A stretch of DNA of 64,000 bases from Prorocentrum cordatum (taxonomy: Eukaryota; Sar; Dinophyceae; Prorocentrales; Prorocentraceae): positions 347,069 to 411,068 of the forward strand of contig CAUYUJ010015749.1 in the NCBI GenBank assembly GCA_963575745.1, written 5' to 3'. How positions within the stretch are numbered: position 1 is the first letter of the stretch; the number at the start of each line of letters is the position of its first letter. Positions 42,820 through 54,115 of the stretch are shown here, one piece after another. The notes under the pieces were generated by a model, which was not told the origin of the DNA, did no database searches, and saw only the letters and a program-made list of their open reading frames with translations. The position numbers and the translations under genes were made by a program.

Positions 42820-43090
42820 TAAACCTTCTCCCTCCCTCCCTCCTCCTCTCTCTCGCCCCCTGCGCAGAAGCGCCTCGAGTCCTTCCACCCCCTCCTCCTG
42901 CCCCTCCTGCCTCCCGGGGAAGAAGGTGGGCGAGAGGAGAGAGAGGAGAGGAAGGGAGGAACGGGGGAGAGTCTCCCTCCCTCCGCCCGCCTCCCTCCTC
43001 CCTCCCTCCTCCTCCCTCCCTCCTCCCTCCTCCTTCCTCCCTCCCTCCCTCCTCCCGCCTCGCTTCGCCTCGCCTCGCCACCCGCCGCTG
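42820..43090. repeat. CTCCCT-rich tract
   Basis: Pyrimidine-rich TCCCTCC runs at 42825-42870 and 42975-43060 around a purine-rich stretch (42915-42975). Confidence 0.75.
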
Positions 43091-43268
43091 GCCCCCCCCG
43101 CTGGAGGCGGGGGCGGGGGCGGCGGGCGCAGCCTCCGCGGGCGCACTCGCGCGGCGCCGCCCGCGCGCGGCCGCGCCAGGGCCGCGCGGCCTCGCGCCAG
43201 GGCGCGGCCTCGGGAGCCCGACGGCGGGTGCCTCCATCTTTCTCCTCCTCCTCCTCCTCCTCCTCCTC

Positions 43269-43368
43269 NNNNNNNNNNNNNNNNNNNNNNNNNNNNNNNN
43301 NNNNNNNNNNNNNNNNNNNNNNNNNNNNNNNNNNNNNNNNNNNNNNNNNNNNNNNNNNNNNNNNNNNN
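43269..43368. other. Assembly gap, 100 N
   Basis: Exactly 100 Ns preceded by a (CTC)n tract, so collapse of a microsatellite probably caused the gap. Confidence 1.
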
Positions 43369-43720
43369 GTCCCATACGCATGCGTTTCATCGCCCCGCTG
43401 TCGCCATTCGTGGCCCCCTCGCTGTCCTTCGTGGCCCACTTTCTGCGCTCAATGGCCCCAGTGTCGCCCTTTCTGGCCACATGTATGTATGCCCTTCGTG
43501 ACCCCCGCTCGTTCGCGCCCGTCGTGGCCCCATATGCATGCCCTTCGTGGCCCCGCTGTCGCTCTTCGTGGCCCCCTCTCTGCCCTTCGTGGCCCCGTTT
43601 CTGCCCCCAGCGGCTCCGTCGCTGCCCTCTGCGGCCCCCTATACGTATGCCCTTCGGGGCCCCCGCTCGTTCGCGCCCGTCGTGGCCCGCGCCAGCAATC
43701 GCCACTCACAGCGCAAATCA
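43369..43720. repeat. GCCCTTCGTGGCCCC minisatellite
   Basis: ~20-bp units CTGTCGCCCTTCGTGGCCCC in a higher order marked by TATGCATGCCC/TACGTATGCCC near 43375, 43483, 43534 and 43645. Confidence 0.8.
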
Positions 43721-43959
43721 TCGTCCTCCTTCCTTCTTGCCCCTCCCCTCCCTTCCTCCGATCCCTTCGTCCCCATTATCCCCCGTTATCTGTTACCCTT
43801 CGTTTTCAAGGGTTTTACCAACCAAACGTGACAAGGAATGAGTCTACCCCCCAAAAAGGGTTACGGTCGAAGACGAAGAGGGCGGGTATCTTGGGTTTGG
43901 GATATGCATATTGAATGGCACGCGAGCAAATAAGAGCGAACGATCTAAAACTAATGGAT

Positions 43960-43973
43960 GTTGTTGTTGTTGA

Positions 43974-44022
<49 letters not shown>

Positions 44023-44075
44023 ATTGGTGTTGGTGTTGTTGGTGTTGTTGTTCATGGTGCTGTTGTTGTTGAACT
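43960..44075. repeat. (GTT)n microsatellite
   Basis: GTTGTTGTT tract with GGTGTT interruptions. Confidence 0.95.
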
Positions 44076-44239
44076 CCCATTTCTAAGATCAAGACGGAGG
44101 TGTTTTTTTTTCAATGTTCGGGCTCTGGCGGCCCTAGGCTCTGCCTAGAAGGGCTCTTACTCTGAGGCTTAAAGGGCCGGGCTGTGGAATGCGCCCCGGG
44201 CGGTTCCCCCGGCATCCGCCCCGCGGTTCCCCCAGCGAC

Positions 44240-44625
44240 GTTCCCTTAGCTTCGCGTTGCTTATCTCATCTTAGCTTAGCTCATTTCACTTTACTTTAGC
44301 TTAGCTTTATCTTACCTCAGTTCTATATTAGCTTAGCTTACGTTCGTCTTAGCTTCGCTGAGATTTAGCACAGCAGAGCACAGCATAACATAGCGTAGCA
44401 TAGCATAGCGCAGCATCGCATATCATAGCAGGGGTGTAATTTCATCTTAGCTTAACTTAGCTCCATCTTAGCTCAGGCTTATCTTAGCAAGCTCACCTTC
44501 ATCTCAGCTCCGGTGAGCTTTAGCATAGCAGAGCACATCATAGCATAGCATAGCTCATCATAGCACAGCATAGCGCAGCATAGCATGGCATCTCATAGCA
44601 TAGCATAGCATAGCATAGCAACTAA
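44240..44625. repeat. Pentamer repeats (CTTAG)n and (CATAG)n, duplicated
   Basis: AGCTTAGCTT block then GCATAGCATAG block, and the same pair again from about 44445. Confidence 0.9.
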
Positions 44626-44699
44626 TGCTGCTTTCCTAGGGGCTCCAACTTCTAGGTAGGGTCGCACTGGGGTAATTTTCAATGTTCGGGCTCTGGCGG

Positions 44700-45000
44700 C
44701 CCTCGCCAGGTCCGAGGACCGTCAGAAGCGGCTCAGGATGAAAAAGCGGGTCCCGGGGAATGGGGTCGAAGCTTCCGATGGCCCCGTGTAGACAGAAACG
44801 CGGCATCGGATCTCTGGGTCCCGAGCCTTTCAAAGTCTCCCGCCCCGCGGGGCGGAGCGGCACCCGAAGAAACAAAAGCGCCATAAACATAAACATTTAG
44901 CACTTCGCGGGGAGCGCGCCAGGGAGGGGCGTCCAGCGCAGATCCAAGAAATCCGCGCGGAGCGCCAAACAGATTATGTTTATGCCGTTGTTTCTTTTTC
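44700..45000. repeat. Dispersed repeat plus truncated hairpin element
   Basis: 44700-44775 matches 40465-40545 and 57945-58030. 44882-45000 holds CATAAACAT, GGAGCGCGCCAGG, GATCCAAGAAATCCGCGCGG, ATTATGTTTATGCC, a shortened GGCATAAACATAA element. Confidence 0.6.
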
Positions 45001-45130
45001 TATCGACGTCCCGAGCCTTTCGAAGTCTCCCGCCCCGCGGAGCGGCGCGGCACGCTGTCCGCTCGCATGGCTTTCGCGTGTCGCCTGGGCCGCCGCCGCG
45101 ACACGCTGAGCACACGTCCCCGGCCGCAGT

Positions 45131-45335
45131 TCGGCGGCGAGCGAGGGGGGGAAGTGGGAAGGAGAAGGCCTTCCCAGAGGGCGGCGGGACTTCTCAGAAG
45201 CCCGCGCGCCGTCTGAGAAGTTTCCTGCGTCTTCGGGGGAGGCTCAGAAAACTTCTCAGGAGGCCGGGCGACTTCCGAGTCTGCCGGGAAGGGCGGGCCG
45301 CCCCTTCTCACTCCCCCCCCCTGGCTCGCAGCCGA
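45131..45335. mobile_element. GGCGGCGAGCGAGGGGGG-TIR element, copy 2
   Basis: Left TCGGCGGCGAGCGAGGGGGG, right CTTCTCACTCCCCCCCC, GGCTCGCAGCCGA; interior CTTCTCAGAAG palindromes. Segment 45000-45130 resembles 55430-55535 (CCGCCCCGCGGAGCGG, GACACGCTGAGCAC). Confidence 0.75.
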
Positions 45336-45699
45336 CATGGAGAGGACGGCGTGGTTTCCGATTTGGGCAACAATCGAAAGAGGAAGGAGGACGAGGACGA
45401 AGATCGAGAGTTCCCAGAGGGGGGGATTCTACCAGCTTGGGGTTTAGGGAACGAGCCAACCGGGATGCTCACACTTCTTTCTTCTGGGGGGCATTTGGAG
45501 TGATTCTCATCTAACCCCACCTCTGCGCCTACCCCACCTTTACGACGTCCCCCCGAGAATACAAAAGAAGGAGGAGGACGAGGACCATGATAATTAAGGA
45601 AGAGTGGGAGGAGGACGATCAGGCAAGGGGACGAGGACGACGAGGAAAGAGGACGAGGACGAAGATGAGGGAGAGTGAGCAGCGTGGTTTCGATGACCA

Positions 45700-45840
45700 G
45701 AAAATGGCATAAGCATATGCCTGTGAAGCTCCGCGCGGATTCCTCGGATCGGCGCTGGACTCCCCTGGCGAAGCTTCCGCGCCGATCCAACATCCGCGCG
45801 GAGTTCCCAACTTTCTGTTTATGCTGTGTTCTGTGTGCAT
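45700..45840. mobile_element. GGCATAAACATAA-type hairpin element
   Basis: GGCATAAGCATATGCC, GAAGCTCCGCGCGGATTCCT, CGGATCGGCGCTGG mirrored by GCGCCGATCC, ATCCGCGCGGAGTTCCC, TTTATGCTG. The central part is deleted. Confidence 0.75.
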
Positions 45841-45879
45841 CTAAACCACGTTGCAAACTCTCCCTCATCTTCGTCCACG

Positions 45880-46060
45880 TATTCATTCCTGGTCGTCCTC
45901 GTCCTCCTTCCTCATTGTCCTCCTTCCACTCCTGAATGATTCTCGTCATGCTTCCTCTTCGTCCCTGGCCTCCTTCCTCTTCGTCCTCGTCCTCCATCGT
46001 CCCTCATATTCGCTTCCCTTGCACTTCTTATCGTCCTCGTCCTCGTCCTCGTCACAATTC
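45880..46060. repeat. CGTCCTC/TTCCTC degenerate repeat
   Basis: TCGTCCTCGTCCTCC-type hexamers; the reverse complement is found at 45380-45400 and 45570-45670. Confidence 0.7.
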
Positions 46061-46194
46061 CTCTTCATTCAGGCCGTGTCTCACGACTTTGGTGGCCAGG
46101 CCAGTTGTTCCGCAGCGCCAGCTGGTCTGTGCTCTGCGAGCTGCTTGTCGAAGGGTGCGGAGATTGCGTTGTATATATACACATGTGTATATAC

Positions 46195-46415
46195 ACACAG
46201 CACAAACATAGGGGAACAACAAGTGGCATAAACATAACAACTCGGAGGTCCGCGCGAATTCCTCGGATCGGCGCTGGACCCCCCTCCCTGGCGCGCGGAG
46301 CGCGCCATGGGCGGCGCCGGAGGCGCCGCCTGGGGGCCCCAGCGCCGATCCGAGAAATCCGCGCGGACCTCCGAGTTTTTATGTTTGTGCCACTTCTTGC
46401 TCCCCTAAAGCAAGA
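46195..46415. mobile_element. GGCATAAACATAA hairpin element, best copy
   Basis: Arms of about 65 bp: GGGGAACAACAAGTGGCATA, AACATAACAACTCGGAGGTC, CGCGCGAATTCCTCGGATCG, GCGCTGG against CCAGCGCCGATCCGAGAAAT, CCGCGCGGACCTCCGAG, ATGTTTGTGCCACTTCTTGC + TCCCC. The loop holds a second hairpin, TGGCGCGCGGAGCGCGCCA. Confidence 0.85.
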
Positions 46416-46624
46416 ATCAAGGGTGGAAAAACCACCCCGACCCCGACAATTCGCGTTTACTAAACAGCCCTGGGCGTTTACTAAACAGCCCTGCCCTGTT
46501 CGATTCCTTCCATGGGTGCGTTTACTGAACGGCTTCGCTTGTCGGGGTGCTTCTTATGGGGGTGGATGTTCTGCTCTCTAAAGAAGCCACGACGTGGCCC
46601 CGGGGGATGGGGGCCACGGCCACA

Positions 46625-46955
46625 GGTCAGAGGGGGGCCGGCTGCGGCAGCGGCAGTGGGCCTTCGGGGGGGCCCCGCGCCGCCACGGCCTCAGCGCGCA
46701 GCTCGGAAAGAGCTCGCGCGTCTGGATGTTGGGAGGGGAAAAAACACACAGACACAATTAATCGTCGATTCCCAGGAAAATATGCGAAAATGTGCGAAGT
46801 GGGGTGGAAGACAGAAACCCAGAAAATATGGGAAAATATGGGGGATAATTTTATTTGTGTGTATGTATTTGTGTGTTCTTGGGCCCCTTCATGGATGTTG
46901 GGAGGGGTCTCGTGTTCGGTGTTGAGCTGCCGTTGTCTCGATGTCCCTGCTTCGA
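46625..46955 (+). repeat. Dispersed repeat R, third copy (interrupted)
   Basis: GCGGCAGCGGCAGTGGGCC, GCGCAGCTCGGAAAG and, after about 150 bases, GGGAGGGGTCTCGTGTTCGG, TGAGCTGCCGTTGTCTCGAT. Confidence 0.6.
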
Positions 46956-46958
46956 TTA

Positions 46959-47129
46959 CAGTCAAAAACCGAACAAGGATGCGCGGCTTTGCTCAGGGTG
47001 CCCTTGCGTCCTTGCTCTTCCTTGCTCTTGCGTCCCTGGGGTTTTCGTCGTCCGCCGCCCCAAAGTCCCAACTTCGGCTTCCAAGGGTCTTGCGTCCTTA
47101 CCGCGCGTCCTTATTAGGGTTTTTGACTG
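46959..47129. mobile_element. CAGTCAAAAACC MITE, copy 2 (Tc1/mariner-like)
   Basis: 171 bp, about 90 percent like 29155-29327, same inverted termini (left end with small changes), TA on both sides. Confidence 0.9.
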
Positions 47130-47184
47130 TATGGGCGGTTCAAAGAGATGGGGCCCTAGGGGATGGGGCCGCATGGATGGGAAT

Positions 47185-47385
47185 CGGAGAGGAACATCCA
47201 GCATAGGCATAAGCTGCTGGAGCTCCGCGCTGTTTTCTAGGATCTGCGCTGGGTCCCTCTCCCTGGCGCGCGGAGCGCGCCAGGGGCGGTGCCAGAGGCG
47301 CCAACAAAAGGGTACAGCGCCGCTCCAAGAAATCCGCACAGACCTCCGAAAGACTATGCTCGTGCCGCTTGCTTCTTCCTCCAGG
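47185..47385. mobile_element. GGCATAAACATAA-type hairpin element
   Basis: GGCATAAGCTGCTGGAGCTC, GATCTGCGCTGG; centre TGGCGCGCGGAGCGCGCCA; right arm GCGCCGCTCCAAGAAATCC, GACCTCCGAAAGACTATG, GTGCCGCTTGC. Confidence 0.7.
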
Positions 47386-47814
47386 ATGAGTCTTCACCGT
47401 TTTCGGACGCGGAACGGAATTCGCGTCAAATTTCAGACTGGGTCTCGTCATGTTCATGAAGTCCCCGTCAGGCCAACCCGAGTCCTCTGGACCCGAGCCT
47501 TACTCTGACCGAACAAAGGTGGTCGACTGCGCCGACATTCGCGCGTGAGCTGCCCGCGTAAGATCGCGCGTAAGCGCCCTCGTTTCCGATGCGGCGTGCC
47601 TTGCTGGCGGCCCGCGTAGACCACCGCGCAAGGTCGCTGTGCCATCTCGCGTAAGATTCGCTGCTTTCGTCGCTCCACTGCCGCTGTCTCAATGGGCCCT
47701 CCTCTGACCTGTCCCTGTGGCCCCATCCCTCGGGGCCCCCTCTCTGAGCCGCCGACCTCTCGCGCTTCCGCGGGCGACGGGCGGCTGCGCCGTCGAGCGG
47801 CATCGGCGAGGACG

Positions 47815-47818
47815 ACGA

Positions 47819-47851
<33 letters not shown>

Positions 47852-48180
47852 TGGCGAAGGCGGCGAGGGCGAGGAAGGCGGCAACGGCGTCGACGGACAG
47901 TGACACCATGCCATGCATGCCCTCCTCCTCCTACTCCTCTCCTCCTCCTCCTCCTCCTCCTCCTCCTCCTCCTCCTCCTCCTCCTCCTCCTCCTCCTCCT
48001 CCTCCTCCTCCCATCACCCTCACAGCCGTACGGATGCGGGCATGTCCAGGCGACCCTGTGTACCCTCCTGTCCCATCCCTCTTCCTCGTCGCCCCCCCAC
48101 GGTGACGACCGACGTCAGACGACAGACGACGACGACGACACAGAGGAGGACGACAGACGACGACAGACGACAGAGGCGCG
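47815..48180. repeat. (GACGGC)n, (CTC)n and (GACGACA)n
   Basis: GACGGCGACGGC at 47816-47855, CTC at 47925-48012, GACGACAGACGAC at 48098-48172. 48180-48900 after it has no supported gene. Confidence 0.9.
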
Positions 48181-48914
48181 ATGGGAGCACTCCGCAGCTT
48201 GGAAGCCCTCCTGCTTTCTAAGAAGCCCTCGAAGAAGCCTCTAAGGAGGTTCCGACCCCTTCTAAGAGCCCCGCTGCCATCTCAGATGGCAATCTCACCT
48301 CGCCCCGACCCCGACCAGAGCCCCCGACCCTGGCCCCTGGACCCCTCCTGGGGTCCATTCTGCCCCGCTTCCCGAGCTGCACCCAGCCGTGGCCACGAGG
48401 GAGCCCCAGGAGCCCCCAGACAGGGCAAATGCGTCAAGATCCTAATTCCTTGTGCGCGCTACCATCTCTACAGTCAAGACGCTGGAGTAAAGAATACTTG
48501 GGGCATGGGGCTCAGGACGGGGCTCCGGTTTTCAGGTGGTTTCTCAGGTCTGGGTCGAGGAATTTGCTCGTTGCCGAGGCTCGCCGTGGCCAGAAAAGCC
48601 CATATGTTCCTTCGTCGGCCTTCCTTGCCCAGACATGGGACGTCTCGATTCTTGTGCCACACGTTGTTCCTGGCAGTCCGAGAATCAACAGTCGAATCCC
48701 CCCTGCGTTTTTAAGAATTTGTTTTTTTGGTGACGGGGCGTCGTTTGCTTGCGGCTGGTGTCTGCGAGGTGCACCCGCTCTGCTCTTCCGCTGCGCCGCT
48801 TCCCCCCTCTCTCTTTCCCTCTTTCTCTTTTTCTCGTTCTCTCCGTCTACGTCCGTCCCCCGCCACCCATCCCTCGGCAGCGGCCTCCCGCCCGTCCACC
48901 TCCCGTCTCAAGCG

Positions 48915-48968
48915 TAGTAGTACAGGTAGGGGTAGCAGTAGTAGTAGCAGTAGTAGTAGTAGTAGTAA

Positions 48969-49004
<36 letters not shown>

Positions 49005-49016
49005 CAGTAGTAGTAG

Positions 49017-49053
<37 letters not shown>

Positions 49054-49144
49054 AATCGTAGTTGTAGTAGTAGTAGTCGTAGTCGTAGTCGTAGTCGTAG
49101 CCGTAATCGTAGTCGTAGTAGTCGTAGTAGTAGTAGTCGTCGTC

Positions 49145-49200
<56 letters not shown>

Positions 49201-49213
49201 CGTAGTCGTAGTC

Positions 49214-49266
<53 letters not shown>

Positions 49267-49469
49267 CGTCGTTGTAGTCGTAGTAGTAGTAGTAGTAGTA
49301 GTAGTAGTCGTAATCGTCGTAGTAGTAGTAGTAGTAGTCGTAGTAACGGTAGTAATAGCAGTACGTAGCATTAGAAGTAGAACTAGTAGTATTAGTAGTA
49401 GTAGTAGTAGTAGTCGTAATTGTCGTAGACGAAGTAGTGGTAGTAGTAGTAGTAGTAGTAGTAGTAGTC

Positions 49470-49501
<32 letters not shown>

Positions 49502-49980
49502 CGAACTAGTACTAGTAGTAGTAGTCGTAGTAGTAGTAGTAGTAGTAATAGTCGTCGTCGTCGTAGTAGTGGCAGTGGTAGTCGTAGTCGTAGTCGGAGT
49601 TGATGTCGTAGTAGTAGTAGTAGTTGTAGTAGCAGTAGTAGTAGTAGTAGTAAAAGCAGTAGTGGTAGTAGTTGTAGTAGTAGTTGTTGTTGTTGTGGTG
49701 GCGGTGGTAGGCGTAGCACTGGCAGGAGCAGTCGTCGTAGTAATAGTTGTATATGTACTAGTATTGTGAATAGTGGTAGTAGTCGTAGCAACACCATCCC
49801 AGTATTGTTACCAGTGTAGCAGTCCTGCAATAGTAGCAGCAGGATTAGTAGTAGTCGTAGTAGTGGTAGTAGTAGTAATAGTTGTAGTAGTAGCAGTAGT
49901 AGTAGCAGCAGTAGTAGTAGTAGTAGTAGTAGCAGTAGTAGTCGTACAAGTAGTAGTCGTAGTAGTAGTAAAGGTACTCT
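48915..49980. repeat. (AGT)n microsatellite, >1 kb
   Basis: AGTAGT with CGT and CAGT interruptions. Val-, Ser- or Thr/Leu-rich frames are translations of the tract. Confidence 0.98.
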
Positions 49981-51240
49981 AGTATTGTATGTCACGTCCC
50001 GAAAGTCCTGCAGTCCTGGAGTAGTGGTATGCCAAGGTGTTTTCTCTTTAATATTACAGTACGAAAGTAGTAGTATCCGAATTGCTACAGCCCTGTATTA
50101 TCAATATTGCACTCGTATCAAATAATGAGACTCCTGTATTGTAGTAGCCGTGCTCTTGGTACTGGCCGTCGTAGTAGCAGTAGTTCTGTACTATCGTAAT
50201 AGTAGGAGTGCTTTACTACTACAGTAGTCCACAACTGCCGTAGTAGTATCGCAGCAATCAAGTTGCAGCATTGTAGTTGTCATGTCGTAGGAGTAGTCAA
50301 AATAGCAGTAGTAGTACTAGTAGTAGTAGTAGTAGTAGTCGTCGTAGTCGTAGTCGTAGTAGTCGTACTCCAATATTTCGGTAAAGGTCATACTCAAGGT
50401 CTTGTTTTACAAGTAGCATTGCGGTCGCTCTGTAGAATAATTCCATTATTGTAATATCCGGGCTCATTGACAGTATCCTCGGCGTGTAGTGATATAGGAG
50501 TAGTGATGTAGGAATTGTGTTGTCCTACTGTAGTAATTGCACTGCAATACCAGTACTCTAGTACAGTATTCGGGGGAGTGGTAGACTATTTCTGCTTGCA
50601 GCGAGACTTCTGCAGCACTGTAGTAGGAAGACCCCCAATACCGTAGTAGCGCGGCACTGTTCTAGTATATTAGTAGTGTACTGGTGTAGTGTAACGTTGT
50701 AATAGTCGTAGTGAACACACTGCAGCAGTAATATTGCAGTAGTGGCCACTTCAATATTGTACTACGAGTATGCTACTAGTAGCTTTAGTTGTGGTGGAAC
50801 TCCAATATTGCAGTACTCAAACACGGTAGTCGTACTCTCTTACCGTAGTGCCGAAGTAGCTTTGGAGTATTCGCATCCTTTTGTAGTCGCAGTTGTATTG
50901 CAGTACGGTTTTAGATGTAGCCGTACCCGGTTACAGTAGCAAACATATGTTGTAGGAGCAGTAACATCGTATGTTAATAGTGTTATGTTTCGTGTAGCCG
51001 CACCCTAGTACGGTCGCAGTGTTGCAATCGTATTTTTATTGTGGTAGTAGCTGTTGTAGCAATAGCGGTCGTAACCGTAATACTCGAGTACCGCTGTAGT
51101 AGTAGCACTGTTGTGGGAATGTCGTTGTGGTAGTACCCCAGCTGCGAATTTGCAATCGTGCTCTAGTACTGGCTTTTTTTTTCATATGGCTGTAGTACGC
51201 AGTGAAGCTGCACTAGAACTAGTAGTAGGAATCTAGCACT
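49981..51240. repeat. Decayed AGT-derived region
   Basis: TAGTAG, CAGTACTC and CCAATATTGCAGTA motifs recur irregularly between two (AGT)n arrays, as expected of an old microsatellite that has diverged. No gene. Confidence 0.55.
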
Positions 51241-51244
51241 GGAG

Positions 51245-51264
51245 TGGTAGTGGTAGTAGTAGTA

Positions 51265-51296
<32 letters not shown>

Positions 51297-51376
51297 AGTA
51301 GTAGTAGTAGTAGTAGTAGTAGAAGTAGTAGTAGTAGTAGTAGTAGTCGTACTAGTAGTAATAGCCGTAGTAGTAA

Positions 51377-51425
<49 letters not shown>

Positions 51426-51444
51426 CGTAGTAGTCGTAGTAGTG

Positions 51445-51482
<38 letters not shown>

Positions 51483-51562
51483 CGTAGTAGTAGTAGTGGT
51501 AGTAGTAGTAGTAGCAGTAGTAGTAGTAGTAGTAGCATACTTATAATTGTAGAAGTAGGTAC

Positions 51563-51613
<51 letters not shown>

Positions 51614-51635
51614 CAGTAGTCGTAGTAGTAGTAGC

Positions 51636-51674
<39 letters not shown>

Positions 51675-51720
51675 AGTGGTGGTGGTAGTCCCAGTACCAG
51701 TAGCTGTTGTAGTGGTCTAG
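51245..51720. repeat. (AGT)n/(CGT)n microsatellite
   Basis: CGTCGTCGT then AGTAGT with few interruptions. Confidence 0.97.
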
Positions 51721-51957
51721 TACTGGCTGTAGCAGTGACACTGTTGTGCGGCAAATGTGTGTTATTGTTGCCCCCCCTATCCCCAAACAGCACCAGGAGT
51801 AAAGGGGGGGAGGGTGCGACCATTTCCTTGCGATCACGAACCAGATTGTGCGAGGTCCGCACAGTCGAGAGCGTGACCAACGGCACGGCGACCCCTCCTC
51901 TCGCCGTTACACACCGAGGCCACAGGCCCACCCCGGTCCATACCCAGCAAAACACGA

Positions 51958-52166
51958 GAAGATCGGGGGCGGAAAAGAGGGGGGGGGATGACCAGGGGGG
52001 GGGGGATATCATGGCGGGGGCCATGATATTTCCCCAGATTTCATGGCGCCTCTTCTTGCTTCATTACGTCCCTGGCCCCCCCGCTGGGCCGCGCACGTGC
52101 CGCCGGCCATGATTTGCGCCCCCCCCTCTTGGACACCCCCCTCTTGGTCGCCCCCGAGAAGACGGA
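51958..52166. mobile_element. Foldback element, AAAAGAGGGGGG family, copy 2
   Basis: TCGGGGGCGGAAAAGAGGGG mirrored by CCCCCTCTTGGTCGCCCCC. CGAGAAGA occurs outside both ends (left 51950-51957, right just after the CCCC), a possible 8-bp duplication. Confidence 0.75.
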
Positions 52167-52589
52167 GACCATTCGGACCAGAGGTCGAACACCCCCCTCC
52201 CCCGAGAAAACACAAGTCCTCAAAACGCAGGGGGTATTCGATTGTGGAGCCGTCCAGGAAGACCCGCTTCCCCAGGGCTGATTTTTCCCGGAAAGGGCCT
52301 GGGCCCAGGGTTTTCTTTTAGTATGTTTAAAGGACCCTCCCGGTTTTTGCCGGCGAATTTTTGTGCGATGAATAACGAGGTAAAGTGTTTTTTTTTTTTT
52401 GAAAAAGTGCGTTTCGTGCGTGCCCGCTCGAGGAAAGTGCGCCCCCCATTTTGGATCCTCAATTAAAAACAGGGTCCGCAGACCCCCGTTTTCCTTAGTA
52501 AAAACAAGGTGCGGAGCGTTTTTCGCAGAATCCTCGACAAATAACGAGGTCTGGAGCCCCGACCGCGACGCAGAAAAGCGCCCCGCGCG

Positions 52590-54115
52590 CAGGAATTCAG
52601 AGGATGTATCGCGCGTGCCGCGCCCCGCGCGCAGGAGTTTCGAGGATGTCTCGACTACTTCGCTTGTTTTGCCAGGATTTCTTTGGATTTGGACCGGATG
52701 TCTCGAGCGAAACGTTAGTTTTTTTAAGAATTTGTTGAGGATGTCTCGAGCGAAGCACTGGTTTTGCAAAATTGGGGGGATGTCTCGAGCGGGAGCCTCG
52801 TGGGCGGCCAGAATTGAGAGGATGTCTCAAGCGAAATGCTTGTTTTCACGCACCGCGCGCAGGAATTCCGAGGATGTATCGCGCGTGCCGCGCTCCGCGC
52901 GCAGGAATGTTGAGGATGTCTCGATTAATTCGTTTGTTTAGCTAGGATTTCTTTGGATTTTGACAGGATGTCTCGAGCGAAACGCTTGTTTTTTAAACAT
53001 TTGTTGAGGATGTCTCGAGCGAAACGCTGGTTTTGCAAAATTGGGGGGATGTCTCGAGCGGGAGCCTCGTGGGTGGCCAGAATTGAGAGGATGTCTCAAG
53101 CGAAATGCTTGTTTTCACGTCCCGTTCGCAGGAATTCCGAGGATATCTCGCGCGTGCCGCGTCCCGCGCGCAAGAATTTTGAGGATGTCTCGACTAATTC
53201 GTTTGTTTAGCGAGGATTTCTTTGGATTTTGACAGGATGTCTCGAGCGAAACGCTTGTTTACATACGTTGTTGAGGATGTCTCGACTAATTCGCTTGTTT
53301 TGCCAGGAATTCTTTCGATTTTGACCGGATGTCTCGAGCGAAACGCTCGTTTTCTTTAGAATTTGTTGAGGATGTCTCGAGCGAAACGCTGGTTTTGCAA
53401 AATTGAGGGGATGTCTCGAGCGGGAGCCTCGTGGGTGGTGAGAATTCAGAAGATGTCTCAAGCGAAATGTTTGTTTTCACGTCCCGCTCGCAGGAATTCC
53501 GAGGATGTCGCGCGCGTGCCGCGTCCCGCGCGCATGAATTTTGAGGATGTCTCGGCTAATTCGTTTGTTTAGCGAGATTTCTTTGGATTTTGATTGGGTG
53601 TCTCGAGCGAAACGCTTGTTTTTTTCATAATTTGTTTGGGATGTCTCGACTAATTCGTTTGTTTTGCCAGGAATCCTTTGGATTTTGACAGGATGTCTCG
53701 AGCGAAACGCTTGTTTTTCAGAATTTGTTGAGGATGTCTCCAGCGAAACGCTGGTTTTGCAAAATTGGGGGGATGTCTCGAGCGGGAGCCTCGTGGGCGG
53801 CCAGAATTGAGAGGATGTCTCAAGCGAAATGCTTGTTTTCACGTCCCGCTCGTAGGAATTCCGAGGATGTCTCGCGCGTGCCGCGTCCCGCGCGCAGGAA
53901 TGTTGAGGATGTCTAGACAAATTTGTTTGTTTGGCGAGGATTTCTTTGGATTGTGACAGGATGTCTCGAGCGAAACGTTTGTTTTTCACAATTTGTTGAG
54001 GATGTCTCGAGCGAAACGCTGGCTTTGCAAAATTGGGGGGATGTCTCGAGCGGGGGTCTCGTGGGGTGCCAGAATTCAGAGGATGTCTCAGGCGAAATGC
54101 TTGTTTTCACGTCAC
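52590..54115 (+). repeat. GATGTCTCGAGCGAAACGC hierarchical satellite, array 1
   Basis: 40-52-bp monomers each open with GGATGTCTCGA and differ in the rest (..GCGAAACGCTGGTTTTGC, ..GCGGGAGCCTCGTGGG, ..CTAATTCGTTTGTTTAGCG). The AAGCGAAATGCTTGTTTTCA monomer recurs near 52825, 53095, 53458, 53818 and 54090: spacings of about 270, 363, 360 and 272, meaning six- and eight-monomer higher-order units. Confidence 0.9.

Noticed and set aside
48847-49995. Poly-Thr/Leu or poly-Val proteins
   Set aside because: Translations of (AGT)n in all frames.
52446-52470. CCATTTTGG as a DinoSL relict
   Set aside because: The duplicate at 61385 reads CCATCTCGG, and no leader bases follow.
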